DNA of 64,000 bases from Pseudomonas saxonica (lineage in GTDB: Bacteria > Pseudomonadota > Gammaproteobacteria > Pseudomonadales > Pseudomonadaceae), in NCBI RefSeq assembly GCF_007858365.1, contig NZ_VFIO01000001.1, forward strand, positions 806,001 to 870,000, given 5' to 3'. The first letter of the stretch is position 1. Each line of letters begins with the position of its first letter. Below the pieces are notes generated by a model. It ran no database searches and had not been told where the DNA came from. It was given only the letters and a program-made list of their open reading frames with translations. The translations under genes were made by a program, and so were the position numbers. Below, piece after piece: positions 1 to 9,006 of this stretch.

Positions 1-42
1 TGCTGCTAGAGTCAAAAGAGATGCGCGGGCCATGGTCGACAT
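1..42 (-). CDS. 5' end of a secreted/lipoprotein gene cut by the window edge
   Basis: On the minus strand an ATG at 42 opens a frame of 14 codons that runs off the left edge, reading MSTMARASLLTLAA. A second in-frame ATG lies at 33. An AGGAAG ribosome-binding site lies just upstream (about 51-56). The hydrophobic, Ala/Leu-rich start looks like the beginning of a signal peptide. In P. aeruginosa two NlpC/P60 genes lie in tandem (PA1198/PA1199), so this may be the second copy; that is inference from synteny only. Too little is present to assign a product. Confidence 0.5.
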   Translation of the reverse strand, partial: MSTMARASLLTLAA

Positions 43-185
43 AAACAGAACTTCCTGATTCTGGATACGGCAACTGTGGCCGCGAAACCCAAAGCCGCGA
101 AAGGGAGTACCTGGCGGCTTCAAGAATTTAACATTGCGACCGAATTCTAGCCCTTAGAGGCCAAACTTCAAGTAAGACTTTAACT

Positions 186-818
186 TTACTTGCGGGCAAC
201 TACGCTCGCTGGATTACCGGGTGCCATTGCCAAGGCCCGCTTGGCCTCGATAAACGTCTTGCTCCAGTAGGAATCCCCGAGATTATCAATCCGCACACCA
301 CCGCTGCGGCGGCTGCTGGAGTGGATAAACTGGTCATCGCCCAGGTAAATCCCGGCATGGCTGACGCGGCCACGGCCATTGGTGCTGAAGAACAGCAAGT
401 CACCTGGCTTGAGGTTGTTTCGTGCGACCAACGGTGCATTAACGTTGATCATTTCACGCGTGGAACGCGGCAATTGCATGCCAGCTTCTTCGCGGAACAA
501 GTAACCGATAAAACCGCTGCAATCAAAGCCCGCCTCAGAGGTGCCGCCAAAACGGTAACGGGTACCGATCAAGGACATGCCACGCTCAAGAATGCTGTCA
601 GCCAAAGCCGGCAATTCGTAAGGCTTGCTGTTCTCGGAAAACTGTTCAAGTTCTTTTTCGGTCGCCAGTTCTTCCTGATAAAGAGCGGAAGTCTGCGATA
701 CCGATGTGTTTTGAGCCGATTGTTCAACCACTTGCTGCGACACAGGTGTGTGTGCTGCACAGCCAAACAATAGGGTAACCAGTGCGAGGGGCACGAGGGG
801 TGCAAAGCGCTTTAGCAT
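186..818 (-). CDS. NlpC/P60 (C40) family peptidoglycan endopeptidase lipoprotein
   Basis: The 210-residue protein begins with a lipoprotein signal (MLKRFAPLVPLALVTLLFGC, lipobox LFGC). After a linker of about 60 residues comes an NlpC/P60 domain with the catalytic Cys in FDCSGF, the catalytic His in VSHAGIYLG, and a following FIHSSS segment. Family members cut the D-Glu/mDAP bond of peptidoglycan stem peptides in the periplasm. A GTG six bases upstream (824) would add two residues. The ATG at 818 is preferred although no strong Shine-Dalgarno is visible. It lies downstream of the partial gene start at the left edge only in map terms: both are transcribed leftward. Confidence 0.9.
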   Translation of the reverse strand: MLKRFAPLVPLALVTLLFGCAAHTPVSQQVVEQSAQNTSVSQTSALYQEELATEKELEQFSENSKPYELPALADSILERGMSLIGTRYRFGGTSEAGFDCSGFIGYLFREEAGMQLPRSTREMINVNAPLVARNNLKPGDLLFFSTNGRGRVSHAGIYLGDDQFIHSSSRRSGGVRIDNLGDSYWSKTFIEAKRALAMAPGNPASVVARK

Positions 819-1021
819 GGGCACGACCGTGTCTTGTGGGAAAAGTAGTCGCGACTATGCCTTCTATGATCCTCATTTGCAAATTCAATCGATTAAAATG
901 TGACTCCGCGGTTTTATCGTGACATGTGAGGGTCAAAACCCTTGCCAATAGCTTTTGCGTATATCGCCCACCGAAGCACAGGGGTTCTAACAGCCGACAG
1001 ACATGCAGTGCTTAGGTGGCT

Positions 1022-1726
1022 TTACCAGCCGAGGGTTTCTTTCAGGAAGGGAATGGTCAGCTTGCGCTGTGCTTGCAGGGAGGCCTGATCCAGTCGCTCC
1101 AGGAGATCGAACAGCGCGCTCATGCTGCGGGTGCCGCGGGTCAGTATGAAATGCCCCACTTCGTCGGTCAGGTGCAGACCCCGGCGCGATGCGCGCAATT
1201 GCAGGGCACGCAATTTGTCTTCGTCGGACAAGGGGCGCATCTGGAAGATCAGCGCCAGCGTCAGTCGACTCTTGAGGTCAGCCAGCTTGATCGGTAACTC
1301 GCGGGGGGAGGCAGAAGCAGCAATCAGCAGACGGCGGCCACTGTCGCGCAAGCGATTGAACAGGTGAAACAGCGCCTCTTCCCAGTCAGCACGACCTGCG
1401 ACGGCCTGAAGGTCATCCAGGCAAACCAGTTCGTATTGTTCAAGGTTATCGAGGATTTCAATGCCGCGATCCAGCAACTCAGCCAACGGCAAGTACACCG
1501 CAGGTTCACCCATCTGTTCAAACCGCAAGCAGGCGGCCTGTAGCAAATGGGTACGACCTACCCCGTGCTTACCCCAAAGATAGATCAGACTTTCTGTCCA
1601 GCCGGCGTCGGCTTCGCACAGACGCTCGACATAGCCGAGTGCAGCGGCATTGGCGCCTGGGTAATAGTTTATGAAGGTAGCGTCGTCACGCAGACGCACA
1701 CCTAGGGGCAGCTGAATCGGTTTCAT
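1022..1726 (-). CDS. hda: DnaA inactivator Hda (DnaA-homologous AAA+ protein)
   Basis: 234 residues. Hda acts with the DNA-loaded beta clamp to stimulate ATP hydrolysis by DnaA and prevent re-initiation. The start at 1726 gives MKPIQLPLGVRL, whose QLPL is the clamp-binding motif expected at the N-terminus. An open frame continues 56 codons upstream but lacks family similarity. A Walker A-like GKHGVGRTHLL and a Walker B-like LVCLDDLQ are present, as in DnaA domain III, and there is no DNA-binding domain IV. The AI-2E-type transporter gene lies upstream in the same direction, separated by that gene's terminator. Confidence 0.93.
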   Translation of the reverse strand: MKPIQLPLGVRLRDDATFINYYPGANAAALGYVERLCEADAGWTESLIYLWGKHGVGRTHLLQAACLRFEQMGEPAVYLPLAELLDRGIEILDNLEQYELVCLDDLQAVAGRADWEEALFHLFNRLRDSGRRLLIAASASPRELPIKLADLKSRLTLALIFQMRPLSDEDKLRALQLRASRRGLHLTDEVGHFILTRGTRSMSALFDLLERLDQASLQAQRKLTIPFLKETLGW

Positions 1727-1902
1727 GCTGACTGAACAGTTCAAGCGAACCGTTAGTGGCCTCTGTGTAAAGTTTGCAAAGTTTATACCCGTGTAGCCGG
1801 GCGCACAATGTAACAGACCACGAACAAAATCAAAGGTTTGCGTTAACAGTCTGGAATGATTGAGTTTTTTCTGACACCGCGCGAGCTTGAGCACCTACAA
1901 AA

Positions 1903-1930
1903 AGGCGGGGCACTCGAAAATACCCCGCCT
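1903..1930 (-). terminator. Rho-independent terminator of the AI-2E-type transporter gene
   Basis: Perfect 8-bp inverted repeat (AGGCGGGG / CCCCGCCT) with a 12-base loop. Read on the minus strand it is followed by TTTTT. It lies 18 bases past the transporter stop codon and ends that transcript before hda. Confidence 0.8.
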
Positions 1931-1947
1931 CATCACCACGTGTTTCT

Positions 1948-3021
1948 TTACAACTCAGGGTCTTCTTCGCCTTTGAATGCTTGCGAATCCTTATACATAT
2001 CGTGCATGTGGCGTACGAGCACCATGATCACGGCAGCCACTGGCAACGCCAGCAGCACGCCGGTAAAACCGAATAACTCGCCACCGGCCAAAATCGCAAA
2101 TATGACGGCAACTGGATGCAGACCGATTCGGTCCCCCACCAACAAAGGGGTGAGCACCATGCCTTCAAGCGCCTGGCCGACCATAAATACCGCAACGATG
2201 CCCAGCATCGGGTACAAATCACCACCGAACTGGAACAGTCCTGCAATCAGCGCGGCGCCAATTCCGATGATAAAGCCCATATAGGGCACGATAGCCGCCA
2301 ACCCCGCCATCAGGCCGATAATCAGGCCCAAATCCAGACCCAACAGCATCAGACCAGCTGAATAGATCACGCCTAACGCCAGCATCACCAGTAACTGACC
2401 GCGCAGAAATGCCCCCAGCACGTCATGGCACTCTTCAGCCAACGACACAATCTTGTCAGCGCGATCGCGGGGTAACAGGCTGCGGATTTTAGCCAGCATG
2501 ATGTCCCAATCGCGTAGCAGGTAAAACGCCACGACAGGAATCAGTACCAGGTTGGCCAAAAAACCGACCAGAGCAAGGCTTGAAGTAGTCGCCTGTGAAA
2601 GCACGGCACCGACAATGTCACCCGCCTGCCCGATATGCTCGGTGATGGCGGCCTTGATCTTGTCGAAGTTCCAGAATGAATCACCCAAGCCGAATTTGGC
2701 TTGCACCCAAGGCATGGCGGTATGTTGCAGCCAATCGAGTACCAGCGGGGCCAATTGATAAAGCTTCATCAACTGCTTGGCCAGCAATGGCACGAGCACC
2801 AGCAACAACGCCACTAAAATGACAGTAAACAGGGTAAAAACCGTTACAACGCCCCAGGTTCTTGAAAAACCGTACTTTTCTAGCCGATCAACAACCGGGT
2901 CGAACATATAGGCCAGTACTACCGCGACCAGAAACGGCGTAAGTATGGCATGCAAAAAATAGACAAAAAGGATCGCAGCCAACGCTACGCCCCACCACAC
3001 CCATCGCCGCGAATCCGTCAT
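1948..3021 (-). CDS. AI-2E family transporter (PerM/YhhT type)
   Basis: 357 residues with the layout of the PF01594 family: two N-terminal membrane helices (VWWGVALAAILFVYFLHAIL and the next), a long central soluble/amphipathic segment, then about five further helices ending near LPVAAVIMVLVRHMHDMY. The name comes from E. coli TqsA; most members have unknown substrates, and some are Na+/H+ antiporters or permeases. ATG 3021 is chosen over TTG 3027 because AAGGA lies at good spacing before it. It stands between hda and the DUF2066 gene, an arrangement also seen in P. aeruginosa near purM. Confidence 0.88.
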   Translation of the reverse strand: MTDSRRWVWWGVALAAILFVYFLHAILTPFLVAVVLAYMFDPVVDRLEKYGFSRTWGVVTVFTLFTVILVALLLVLVPLLAKQLMKLYQLAPLVLDWLQHTAMPWVQAKFGLGDSFWNFDKIKAAITEHIGQAGDIVGAVLSQATTSSLALVGFLANLVLIPVVAFYLLRDWDIMLAKIRSLLPRDRADKIVSLAEECHDVLGAFLRGQLLVMLALGVIYSAGLMLLGLDLGLIIGLMAGLAAIVPYMGFIIGIGAALIAGLFQFGGDLYPMLGIVAVFMVGQALEGMVLTPLLVGDRIGLHPVAVIFAILAGGELFGFTGVLLALPVAAVIMVLVRHMHDMYKDSQAFKGEEDPEL

Positions 3022-3051
3022 GAACAACCATCCTTTATATAGAAGAAAACC

Positions 3052-4086
3052 CTACCAGCTAAATCGCAACTGGCCGGACGACTCACCCGCGGGTGCTGGC
3101 ACTTGCCCGTCGGTGGATACAGCAGGGACCTGATCAGCCGGTACTTCGCGCAACTGAGCCAGCCCCAATTGTGAGCGCAATTGTTCGGTGCTGCCGTTGA
3201 CGCGGTAAACAGCGCGGTCGCCTTCAATACGCTGAAGCTGGCCGCCAAACGGCTCCAGCAAGCGGCCCATTTGAGCATAGTGCTCAAGATTCATGCCCTG
3301 AACTTGCAGTGCCTGCTCTGTGGCTACGCCCGGTTTGACCGCGTAACGCGGCGCCAGACGCTGGCTCACCTGAAGCATGACTGCATCAGCCAGCGCGGGT
3401 TGATCTGACGCCTCGGCACTGCCCTGCTCTTGCTGATCGCCCACCCACAAACGCCACTTGGCAGTCCACTTGCCATCGTCTTCGTGAGCGTGAACAGCCA
3501 GTAGCGCATCAGCCCCGTAACGCTCGGAAGCCTCTTTCAGCGGCGCCGGGTTGCTGCCCTCAAGATTTTCAGCAGTGCCCACCAACTGCTCGCTCAAGTC
3601 CGCTAAAGGCAAGCGCAGCGGCAGGCCGCGATGCTGGGCCGCACGACGCAAAGGTTCTGCAGCTGACTGACCATCGCCCACCAGGCTTGAGCCCTCTACT
3701 GAGTCGCTCAGCCACCAACCAAGCAAGGCTGGACGATTGCTACCCCACAACGACAACCCGGCCTGACGCAAGACACGGTCTGTGCTCACGGGGTCAAAGT
3801 CGACTTGCAGGCTTTCGGGCGGGCCCGCGTCATATCCGTATTGGCTGATGATCTGCTGAGGGTCTTTGCGGACGGCATCCAAGGCCGGGTTTTGCAGCGC
3901 CTTGGCATCCCCAGTCAAGCGCAACACCAATGTTTCCAAAGCTTTTTGCGTGGCCTGGGTACGTTCCTCAGGAGTTTGACTGTTTACCGGCTCGCGCACT
4001 TGGTACAGCCCCGTAAGGATTTCAGCGTGACTGGCCAAACTGAAAAAAGACAAACAACCCACAGCGATAAATTGATGAAAACGCAT
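3052..4086 (-). CDS. DUF2066 domain protein, periplasmic
   Basis: 344 residues. The start at 4086 gives a clear signal peptide (MRFHQFIAVGCLSFFSLASHA, cut before EIL) with AGGA upstream; the frame extends 30 codons further without need. The mature part begins GLYQVREPVNSQTPEER and continues in the DUF2066 pattern with an Ala/Gln-rich middle and a Pro/Ala-rich tail. No catalytic motif is recognised and its function is unknown. It is divergent from purM and 30 bases upstream of the transporter gene start, so the two probably share a transcript. Confidence 0.85.
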   Translation of the reverse strand: MRFHQFIAVGCLSFFSLASHAEILTGLYQVREPVNSQTPEERTQATQKALETLVLRLTGDAKALQNPALDAVRKDPQQIISQYGYDAGPPESLQVDFDPVSTDRVLRQAGLSLWGSNRPALLGWWLSDSVEGSSLVGDGQSAAEPLRRAAQHRGLPLRLPLADLSEQLVGTAENLEGSNPAPLKEASERYGADALLAVHAHEDDGKWTAKWRLWVGDQQEQGSAEASDQPALADAVMLQVSQRLAPRYAVKPGVATEQALQVQGMNLEHYAQMGRLLEPFGGQLQRIEGDRAVYRVNGSTEQLRSQLGLAQLREVPADQVPAVSTDGQVPAPAGESSGQLRFSW

Positions 4087-4460
4087 GAAAAATTCCTGAC
4101 GGCCAATAACACTATTGAAAAGCCATATAAAAACACTCGATAAGGTGTCAGACAGGCCCACGGCCGAATCATTCACTGACGCATCGTCGTTTTCATTCGG
4201 TCATAAAAAATCAAAACACTGCGGCTATACCTTATTACAAGCTTCCTGACACGGGTTAAAAAAGGTTTTTTTCGACAGATATGACCCTGCCCGTCGGCCC
4301 GAGGATGGCCGCTGCCCTTCAAGCCTGATAAAATCGCGCGCCTTCGCAGACCGGCGACAGCCGGGCGCCCTGCCAGTGCTCTGTTTCATACCTTGAGCCT
4401 GTGCAAGCCCGCCCTCTGAACTCGGTCGATACCCCCGAATCCCCCCTAAAGGCCTGGATT
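4087..4460. other. 374-bp divergent intergenic region, DUF2066 gene / purM
   Basis: Holds the promoters of the leftward DUF2066 gene and rightward purM. An AT-rich stretch at about 4195-4275 is the likely promoter zone. The stretch next to purM (4280-4460) is GC-rich. No small gene, repeat or clear operator was recognised. Confidence 0.5.
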
Positions 4461-5519
4461 ATGAGCAAGCAACCATCCCTGAGCTACAAAGACGCCGGTG
4501 TTGACATCGACGCCGGTGAAGCATTGGTCGAACGCATCAAGAGCGTGGCCAAGCGCACTGCACGCCCGGAAGTGATGGGCGGCCTCGGCGGTTTTGGCGC
4601 CCTCTGCGAAATCCCGGCTGGCTACAAGCAGCCTGTTCTGGTTTCTGGCACCGATGGTGTAGGCACCAAGCTGCGTCTGGCGCTGAACCTGAACAAACAC
4701 GACAGCATCGGTATCGACCTGGTGGCCATGTGCGTTAACGACTTGATCGTTTGCGGCGCAGAGCCTCTGTTCTTCCTCGACTACTACGCCACTGGCAAGC
4801 TCAACGTAGAAACCGCCACCCAAGTGGTAACCGGTATCGGCGCTGGCTGTGAGTTGTCCGGTTGCTCGCTGGTAGGCGGCGAAACCGCAGAGATGCCTGG
4901 CATGTACGAAGGCGAAGACTATGACCTGGCCGGTTTCTGCGTAGGCGTGGTCGAGAAATCCGAAATCATCGACGGCTCTAAAGTAGCAACTGGCGACGCC
5001 CTGCTCGCCTTGCCGTCTTCTGGCCCGCACTCCAACGGTTACTCGCTGATCCGCAAGATCATCGAAGTGTCGGGTGCCGACATCGAAAACATCCAGCTCG
5101 ACGGCAAGCCACTGACCGACCTGCTGATGGCGCCAACCCGCATCTACGTCAAGCCGTTGCTCAAGCTGATCAAAGAAACCGGTGTTGTTAAAGCCATGGC
5201 CCACATCACCGGTGGCGGCCTGCTGGACAACATCCCGCGCGTTCTGCCAAAAGGCGCCCAAGCCGTGGTTGACGTCGCCAGCTGGCAGCGCCCGGCTGTT
5301 TTCGACTGGCTCCAGGCACAAGGCAATGTGGACGAACACGAAATGCACCGCGTGCTGAACTGCGGTGTTGGCATGGTCATCTGCGTGGCTCAGGCCGATG
5401 TTGAAACCGCGTTGAACGTACTGCGTGAAGCCGGCGAGCAGCCTTGGGTCATCGGCCAGATCGCAACCGCCGCTGAAGGCGCTGCGCAAGTTGAGCTGCA
5501 AAATATCAAGGCGCACTAA
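4461..5519 (+). CDS. purM: Phosphoribosylformylglycinamidine cyclo-ligase (AIR synthetase)
   Basis: 352 residues, the usual length. Catalyses ATP-dependent closure of FGAM to AIR, step 5 of de novo purine synthesis. The start at 4461 gives [20 protein letters not shown], the conserved N-terminus; an open frame continues 20 codons upstream without similarity. The family segments [26 protein letters not shown] and [10 protein letters not shown] are all present. The stop overlaps the purN start by one base (TAATG), so translation of the two steps is coupled. Confidence 0.98.
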   Translation: MSKQPSLSYKDAGVDIDAGEALVERIKSVAKRTARPEVMGGLGGFGALCEIPAGYKQPVLVSGTDGVGTKLRLALNLNKHDSIGIDLVAMCVNDLIVCGAEPLFFLDYYATGKLNVETATQVVTGIGAGCELSGCSLVGGETAEMPGMYEGEDYDLAGFCVGVVEKSEIIDGSKVATGDALLALPSSGPHSNGYSLIRKIIEVSGADIENIQLDGKPLTDLLMAPTRIYVKPLLKLIKETGVVKAMAHITGGGLLDNIPRVLPKGAQAVVDVASWQRPAVFDWLQAQGNVDEHEMHRVLNCGVGMVICVAQADVETALNVLREAGEQPWVIGQIATAAEGAAQVELQNIKAH

Positions 5520-6169
5520 TGCCTGATACCTGTGATGTGGTGGTGCTGCTTTCCGGCACCGGCAGCAACTTGCAGGCCTTGATCGACAGCGATGACGTCA
5601 AGGGCAGCCCGGCCACTCTGCGCGCGGTGATTTCCAACCGCGCCGACGCCTACGGCCTGCAACGCGCCAAAGACGCGGGTATCGACACCCGCGTACTGGA
5701 TCACACAGCCTTCGAGGGCCGCGAGGCCTTCGATGCTGCACTGATCGAAGTCATCGACACATTCAAACCGCAACTGGTGATTCTGGCCGGATTCATGCGC
5801 ATCCTCAGCGCTGATTTTGTGCGTCACTACCAGGGGCGACTGCTCAATATCCACCCTTCGCTGCTGCCCAAATACAAAGGGCTGCACACCCACCAGCGCG
5901 CGCTGGATGCCGGTGATCGCGAACACGGGTGCAGTGTTCACTTCGTCACCGAGGAACTCGATGGCGGACCTCTGGTCGTACAGGCAGTGGTACCGGTAGA
6001 GTCTGACGACTCCGCGCACAGCCTGGCCCAACGGGTTCACGCACAGGAACACAGGATCTATCCTCTTGCAGTGCGCTGGTTTGCCGAAGGGCGTTTGTCA
6101 CTTGACGAACAGGGCGCATTATTAGACGGTCAATTACTTGCGGCCAGCGGCCACTTGATACGAACCTAG
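5519..6169 (+). CDS. purN: Phosphoribosylglycinamide formyltransferase (GAR transformylase 1)
   Basis: 216 residues. Transfers the formyl group of 10-formyl-THF to GAR in purine synthesis. The N-terminal phosphate loop VVLLSGTGSNLQALID, the catalytic region ILAGFMRILS, NIHPSLLPKYKGLHTH (catalytic Asn and His) and a GCSVHFVTEELDGG segment are clear. It is expressed as a bicistron with purM, overlapping by one base. Confidence 0.98.
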   Translation: MPDTCDVVVLLSGTGSNLQALIDSDDVKGSPATLRAVISNRADAYGLQRAKDAGIDTRVLDHTAFEGREAFDAALIEVIDTFKPQLVILAGFMRILSADFVRHYQGRLLNIHPSLLPKYKGLHTHQRALDAGDREHGCSVHFVTEELDGGPLVVQAVVPVESDDSAHSLAQRVHAQEHRIYPLAVRWFAEGRLSLDEQGALLDGQLLAASGHLIRT

Positions 6170-6177
6170 GAGACATT

Positions 6178-6891
6178 ATGCGTCGTGCCCTGCTCCTCGC
6201 CCTCAGCCTGCTGGCTATTCCAGCAGTGCAGGCGGCCGATCTTCAGCCCTTCACCGCCAGCTACACCGCCGACTGGAAACAGTTACCCATGAGCGGTTCT
6301 GCCGAGCGTAGCCTGAGCAAAGGTGACAAAGGCGACTGGGTCTTGAACTTCAAGGCTTCCATGATGCTTGCCAGCCTGACCGAAACCAGCACCTTCAAGG
6401 TTGAGAACAATACCTTGCTGCCGTTGACGTATACCTTTGAGCGTGGCGGCTTGGGCAAGACTAAAAAGGTCAATCTGGACTTTGACTGGGCCACCAAAAT
6501 GGTGACCGGTATGGATAACAATGACCCGGTCAAACTGCCGCTGATTTCCGGCATGCTCGACAAGTCCACTTATCAGCTGGCCTTGCAGCGTGATGTGGCT
6601 GCCGGCAAAAAAAGTATGAGCTACCAGGTGGCTGAAGGAGATAAAGTCGATACGTATGACTTCCGCGTTCTCGGCCCGGAAAAGGTCAAAACCAAGGCTG
6701 GCTCCATTGATGCCATCAAGGTAGAACGTGTCCGCGATCCGACCAAGAACAAACGCACGACCGTGATGTGGTTTGCCCCTAAATGGGATGCGCTGCTGGT
6801 TCGCCTGCAACAGGTCGAAACCGACGGTAAGGAATACAACATCATGCTGCTGGACGGCACGGTGGGTGGAAAAGCCGTCAAAGGCGATTAA
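6178..6891 (+). CDS. DUF3108 domain protein, exported
   Basis: 237 residues with a signal peptide (MRRALLLALSLLAIPAVQA, cut before ADL). The remainder matches the DUF3108 pattern, which has a predicted beta-rich fold. Recognisable segments are FTASYTADWKQLPMSG near the N-terminus and KVERVRDPTKNKRTTVMWFA near the C-terminus. It starts 8 bases after purN with AGGAG upstream, so it is probably the third gene of the purMN operon. It ends just before a strong terminator. The function is unknown. Confidence 0.88.
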   Translation: MRRALLLALSLLAIPAVQAADLQPFTASYTADWKQLPMSGSAERSLSKGDKGDWVLNFKASMMLASLTETSTFKVENNTLLPLTYTFERGGLGKTKKVNLDFDWATKMVTGMDNNDPVKLPLISGMLDKSTYQLALQRDVAAGKKSMSYQVAEGDKVDTYDFRVLGPEKVKTKAGSIDAIKVERVRDPTKNKRTTVMWFAPKWDALLVRLQQVETDGKEYNIMLLDGTVGGKAVKGD

Positions 6892-6915
6892 TTTCCTGCA
6901 CCTAGCGTCAACCTG

Positions 6916-6944
6916 AAAAAACCTCGCTTCGGCGAGGTTTTTTT
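6916..6944 (+). terminator. Terminator of the purM-purN-DUF3108 operon
   Basis: Stem AACCTCGC / GCGAGGTT with a 4-base loop and a following run of eight T. A run of A on the other side would let it work in both directions. Confidence 0.92.
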
Positions 6945-7099
6945 TCGCCTGAAGCAATCGCAACATGAAACATTTGTCATAAAACTATCGCTCAAATCCA
7001 TAAACACCCCGAAAACAAAGGGCTGTAGCGATTCAGCGTTTTTGCGCAACATGACAGCCATACAGTAGGCTATTTACTTAGGGAGCTAACAGATTCTAT

Positions 7100-7136
7100 A
7101 AAGAAGACCTGCGACGCCTTGCCGCAGGCCTTCTTT
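7100..7136 (+). other. Long stem-loop in the leader of the 60-residue gene
   Basis: The arms AAAGAAG-A-CCTGCG and CGCAGG-C-CTTCTTT pair over 13 bp with one internal mismatch and a 9-base loop. The hairpin ends 18 bases before the ATG of the next gene, just upstream of its GGAG. Only a weak T run follows, so it may be a poor terminator of an upstream small transcript or a structured leader. Confidence 0.6.
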
Positions 7137-7154
7137 AGAATTTGGAGCAAGCAG

Positions 7155-7337
7155 ATGACTATCAAAGTAACTGAGCGCGACGATTCACGTATGTTCCACC
7201 AACTGGTAGCCCACGGTGTTCACCTGTGGGATGTTCATCAAGAAGACGTATTGGTCGGTATGTTCCACCGCGAAAGCGACGCTCACAGCTATAAAGCCGA
7301 GCTGGAAAAGCTGGAAGCGCAGAAACGCCAGGCATGA
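7155..7337 (+). CDS. Small conserved-type protein, 60 residues, unknown function
   Basis: The start at 7155 gives MTIKVTERDDSRMFHQLVAHG, with TTGGAG 9 bases upstream; the frame extends 12 codons further but through a hairpin. The protein is hydrophilic with no signal peptide or membrane segment. It has a His-rich middle (FHQLVAHGVHLWDVHQED) and a charged helical tail (KAELEKLEAQKRQ). I do not recognise a family. It stands alone between two terminators, so it is a single-gene transcript, and the strong hairpin in its leader hints at post-transcriptional control. Confidence 0.75.
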   Translation: MTIKVTERDDSRMFHQLVAHGVHLWDVHQEDVLVGMFHRESDAHSYKAELEKLEAQKRQA

Positions 7338-7364
7338 ATCACTGAAACTACTGTCTTGAAAAAC

Positions 7365-7390
7365 ACAAACCCCGCCGAAGCGGGGTTTGT
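7365..7390. terminator. Terminator after the 60-residue gene
   Basis: Perfect 11-bp stem (ACAAACCCCGC / GCGGGGTTTGT) with a CGAA tetraloop. The tail is only moderately T-rich. Confidence 0.85.
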
Positions 7391-7412
7391 CGTTTCCGAA
7401 CTCTAGAGGTTC

Positions 7413-7453
7413 GTGTAGCCGCTGGCGAAGCAACGAGGCTGCGTCAGGCGGCG
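7413..7453. repeat. Fluorescens-type REP element
   Basis: Starts with the sequence GTGTAGCCGCTGGCGAAGCA and ends GCTGCGTCAGGCGGC, the form of the common extragenic palindromes of P. fluorescens relatives. Similar copies lie at 8909-8944, 9007-9039 and 37160-37194. Confidence 0.7.
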
Positions 7454-7480
7454 TTTTTCGTTGATATCAAAATTAGCCGG

Positions 7481-8026
7481 TTACCACATCAAGTCATCAG
7501 GAATCTGGTACGCCGCGTACGGATCATCCTCTTCCGGCGTTTTCGGCTCGACGAGGATATTGAGCTGCACAATACGACGCGGATCACGCTCCTGAATTTT
7601 CAGGGCTGCTTCACGGGGGATCACTTCGTAGCCGCCCTGGTGCTGCACGATGGCCAGCGAACCATTGGCCAACTTGTTGCGCATCAAGGTGTTGACCGAC
7701 AGGCGCTTGACCTTTTTGTCATCCACGAAGTTGTAGTAGTCCTCAGTGTTCAGCTTGGGTAGACGTGAAACTTCGATCAACTGTTTGATCTGGGCAGCGC
7801 GGGCCTTTTGCTCGACCTTTTCCTGTTGCTGGCGGTTGAGCTCCTGATCGCGTTTAACCTTTTCGGCCTTGGCTTCTGCCGCCAGACGCTGCTGGGTGTC
7901 GTCCAGCTCGATCTGACCTTTGTGGGCCAGACGTTGCTGCTTCTGCTTTTCTTTACCGGCCTGTTTGGCCTGCTTTTCGTTGACCAGTCCGGCTTTGAGC
8001 AACTGATCGCGTAGGGAAATGCTCAT
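7481..8026 (-). CDS. DUF2058 family protein (YaiL-like)
   Basis: 181 residues, very rich in Lys, Gln and Glu. The N-terminus MSISLRDQLLKAGLVNEKQA, the KQAGKEKQKQQRLAHKGQ segment and the C-terminal IPDDLMW are typical of DUF2058, a nucleoid- or nucleic-acid-associated family of uncertain role (E. coli YaiL). A long charged helix covers about residues 15-85. It is 22 bases downstream of mazG and in the same direction, so probably in one operon. Confidence 0.88.
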   Translation of the reverse strand: MSISLRDQLLKAGLVNEKQAKQAGKEKQKQQRLAHKGQIELDDTQQRLAAEAKAEKVKRDQELNRQQQEKVEQKARAAQIKQLIEVSRLPKLNTEDYYNFVDDKKVKRLSVNTLMRNKLANGSLAIVQHQGGYEVIPREAALKIQERDPRRIVQLNILVEPKTPEEDDPYAAYQIPDDLMW

Positions 8027-8048
8027 CTATCTACTCACTTAGGCAAGC

Positions 8049-8882
8049 TCAGCCGCAGCTGGGCAAATTCTTTTCCTGGCGCTTGGCTTCACCCCACAGG
8101 GCGTCCAGGTCTTCAAGGGTGCAATCTTCAATGGGACGCAGGGTATCGCGCAATGCCTGCTCGATAAACCGGAAACGTCGGTCAAATTTGGCATTTGCAC
8201 CGCGCAAGGCAGTTTCGGGGTCAACTTTGAGGTGACGTGCAAGGTTCACCACTGAAAACAGCAAGTCGCCCACCTCGTCACTGATGGCTGCCGAATCGTT
8301 GTCAGCCATCGCCTCGAGCACTTCATCCAGTTCTTCACGCACTTTGTCCAGCACTGGCAAGGCGCCGGGCCAGTCGAAACCGACCTGAGCGGCACGCTTT
8401 TGTAATTTGGCCGCACGGGACAAGGCCGGCAGCGCCACCGGCACATCATCAAGCAAGGACAACTGCTGAGGGGCAGCAGACTTCTCGGCGCGCTCCTGCG
8501 CCTTGATCTCATCCCAGCGTTGCTTGACCTGCTCTTCACTCAGGCGCGGCACATCCAGCGGGGCATACAGATCGCCGGTTGGAAAGACGTGAGGATGACG
8601 GCGGATCAATTTGCGAGTAATGCTGTCAATGACCCCGGCGAACTCGAAGCGCCCTTCTTCGCGGGCCAGTTGACTGTAATAGACCACCTGGAAGAGCAAG
8701 TCCCCCAGTTCACCCTGCAAATGCTCGAAGTCGCCCTGTTCGATCGCATCGGCCACCTCGTAAGCTTCCTCAAGGGTGAAAGGCACAAGGCTGGCGTAAG
8801 TTTGCTTGATATCCCACGGGCAGCCGTACTGCGGGTCGCGCAGGCGGGCCATGAGGTGAAGCAGGTCGTCGAGTGTGTACAT
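8049..8882 (-). CDS. mazG: Nucleoside triphosphate pyrophosphohydrolase MazG
   Basis: 277 residues, slightly longer than E. coli MazG (263). Hydrolyses NTPs and dNTPs to NMP plus PPi, linked to clearing aberrant nucleotides and to the stringent response. It has two tandem MazG folds. The first has LRDPQYGCPWDIKQT and EEAYEVADAIEQGD; the second has VREELDEVLEAM and DEVGDLLFSVVNLARHL with the EExxE/ExxD metal-binding pattern. The neighbour relA upstream is the classic relA-mazG arrangement, although a 159-bp gap with two REP copies separates them here. Confidence 0.96.
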   Translation of the reverse strand: MYTLDDLLHLMARLRDPQYGCPWDIKQTYASLVPFTLEEAYEVADAIEQGDFEHLQGELGDLLFQVVYYSQLAREEGRFEFAGVIDSITRKLIRRHPHVFPTGDLYAPLDVPRLSEEQVKQRWDEIKAQERAEKSAAPQQLSLLDDVPVALPALSRAAKLQKRAAQVGFDWPGALPVLDKVREELDEVLEAMADNDSAAISDEVGDLLFSVVNLARHLKVDPETALRGANAKFDRRFRFIEQALRDTLRPIEDCTLEDLDALWGEAKRQEKNLPSCG

Positions 8883-8908
8883 GAATATTCTCTATCTGTA
8901 CGCATACT

Positions 8909-8944
8909 GTGTAGCCGTTGCCAAAGGCGACGTCCGATTGCGCA
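8909..8944. repeat. REP element, first copy of an inverted pair
   Basis: TGTAGCCGTTGCCAAAGGCG followed by ACGTCCGATTGCGCAGC. It lies in the relA-mazG gap and faces the copy at 9007-9039 in the opposite orientation, forming a BIME-like pair. Confidence 0.65.
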
Positions 8945-9006
8945 GCAATTGCAAACCCTGATAACGCGCCGTAACTGACACACCGCGATACCTGAACTTA
9001 CGACGA

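Noticed and set aside
4446..5516. A 356-codon open frame antisense to purM
   Set aside because: It mirrors purM codon positions, has no ribosome-binding site or family similarity, and its translation is rich in His, Val and Gln as expected for an antisense shadow.
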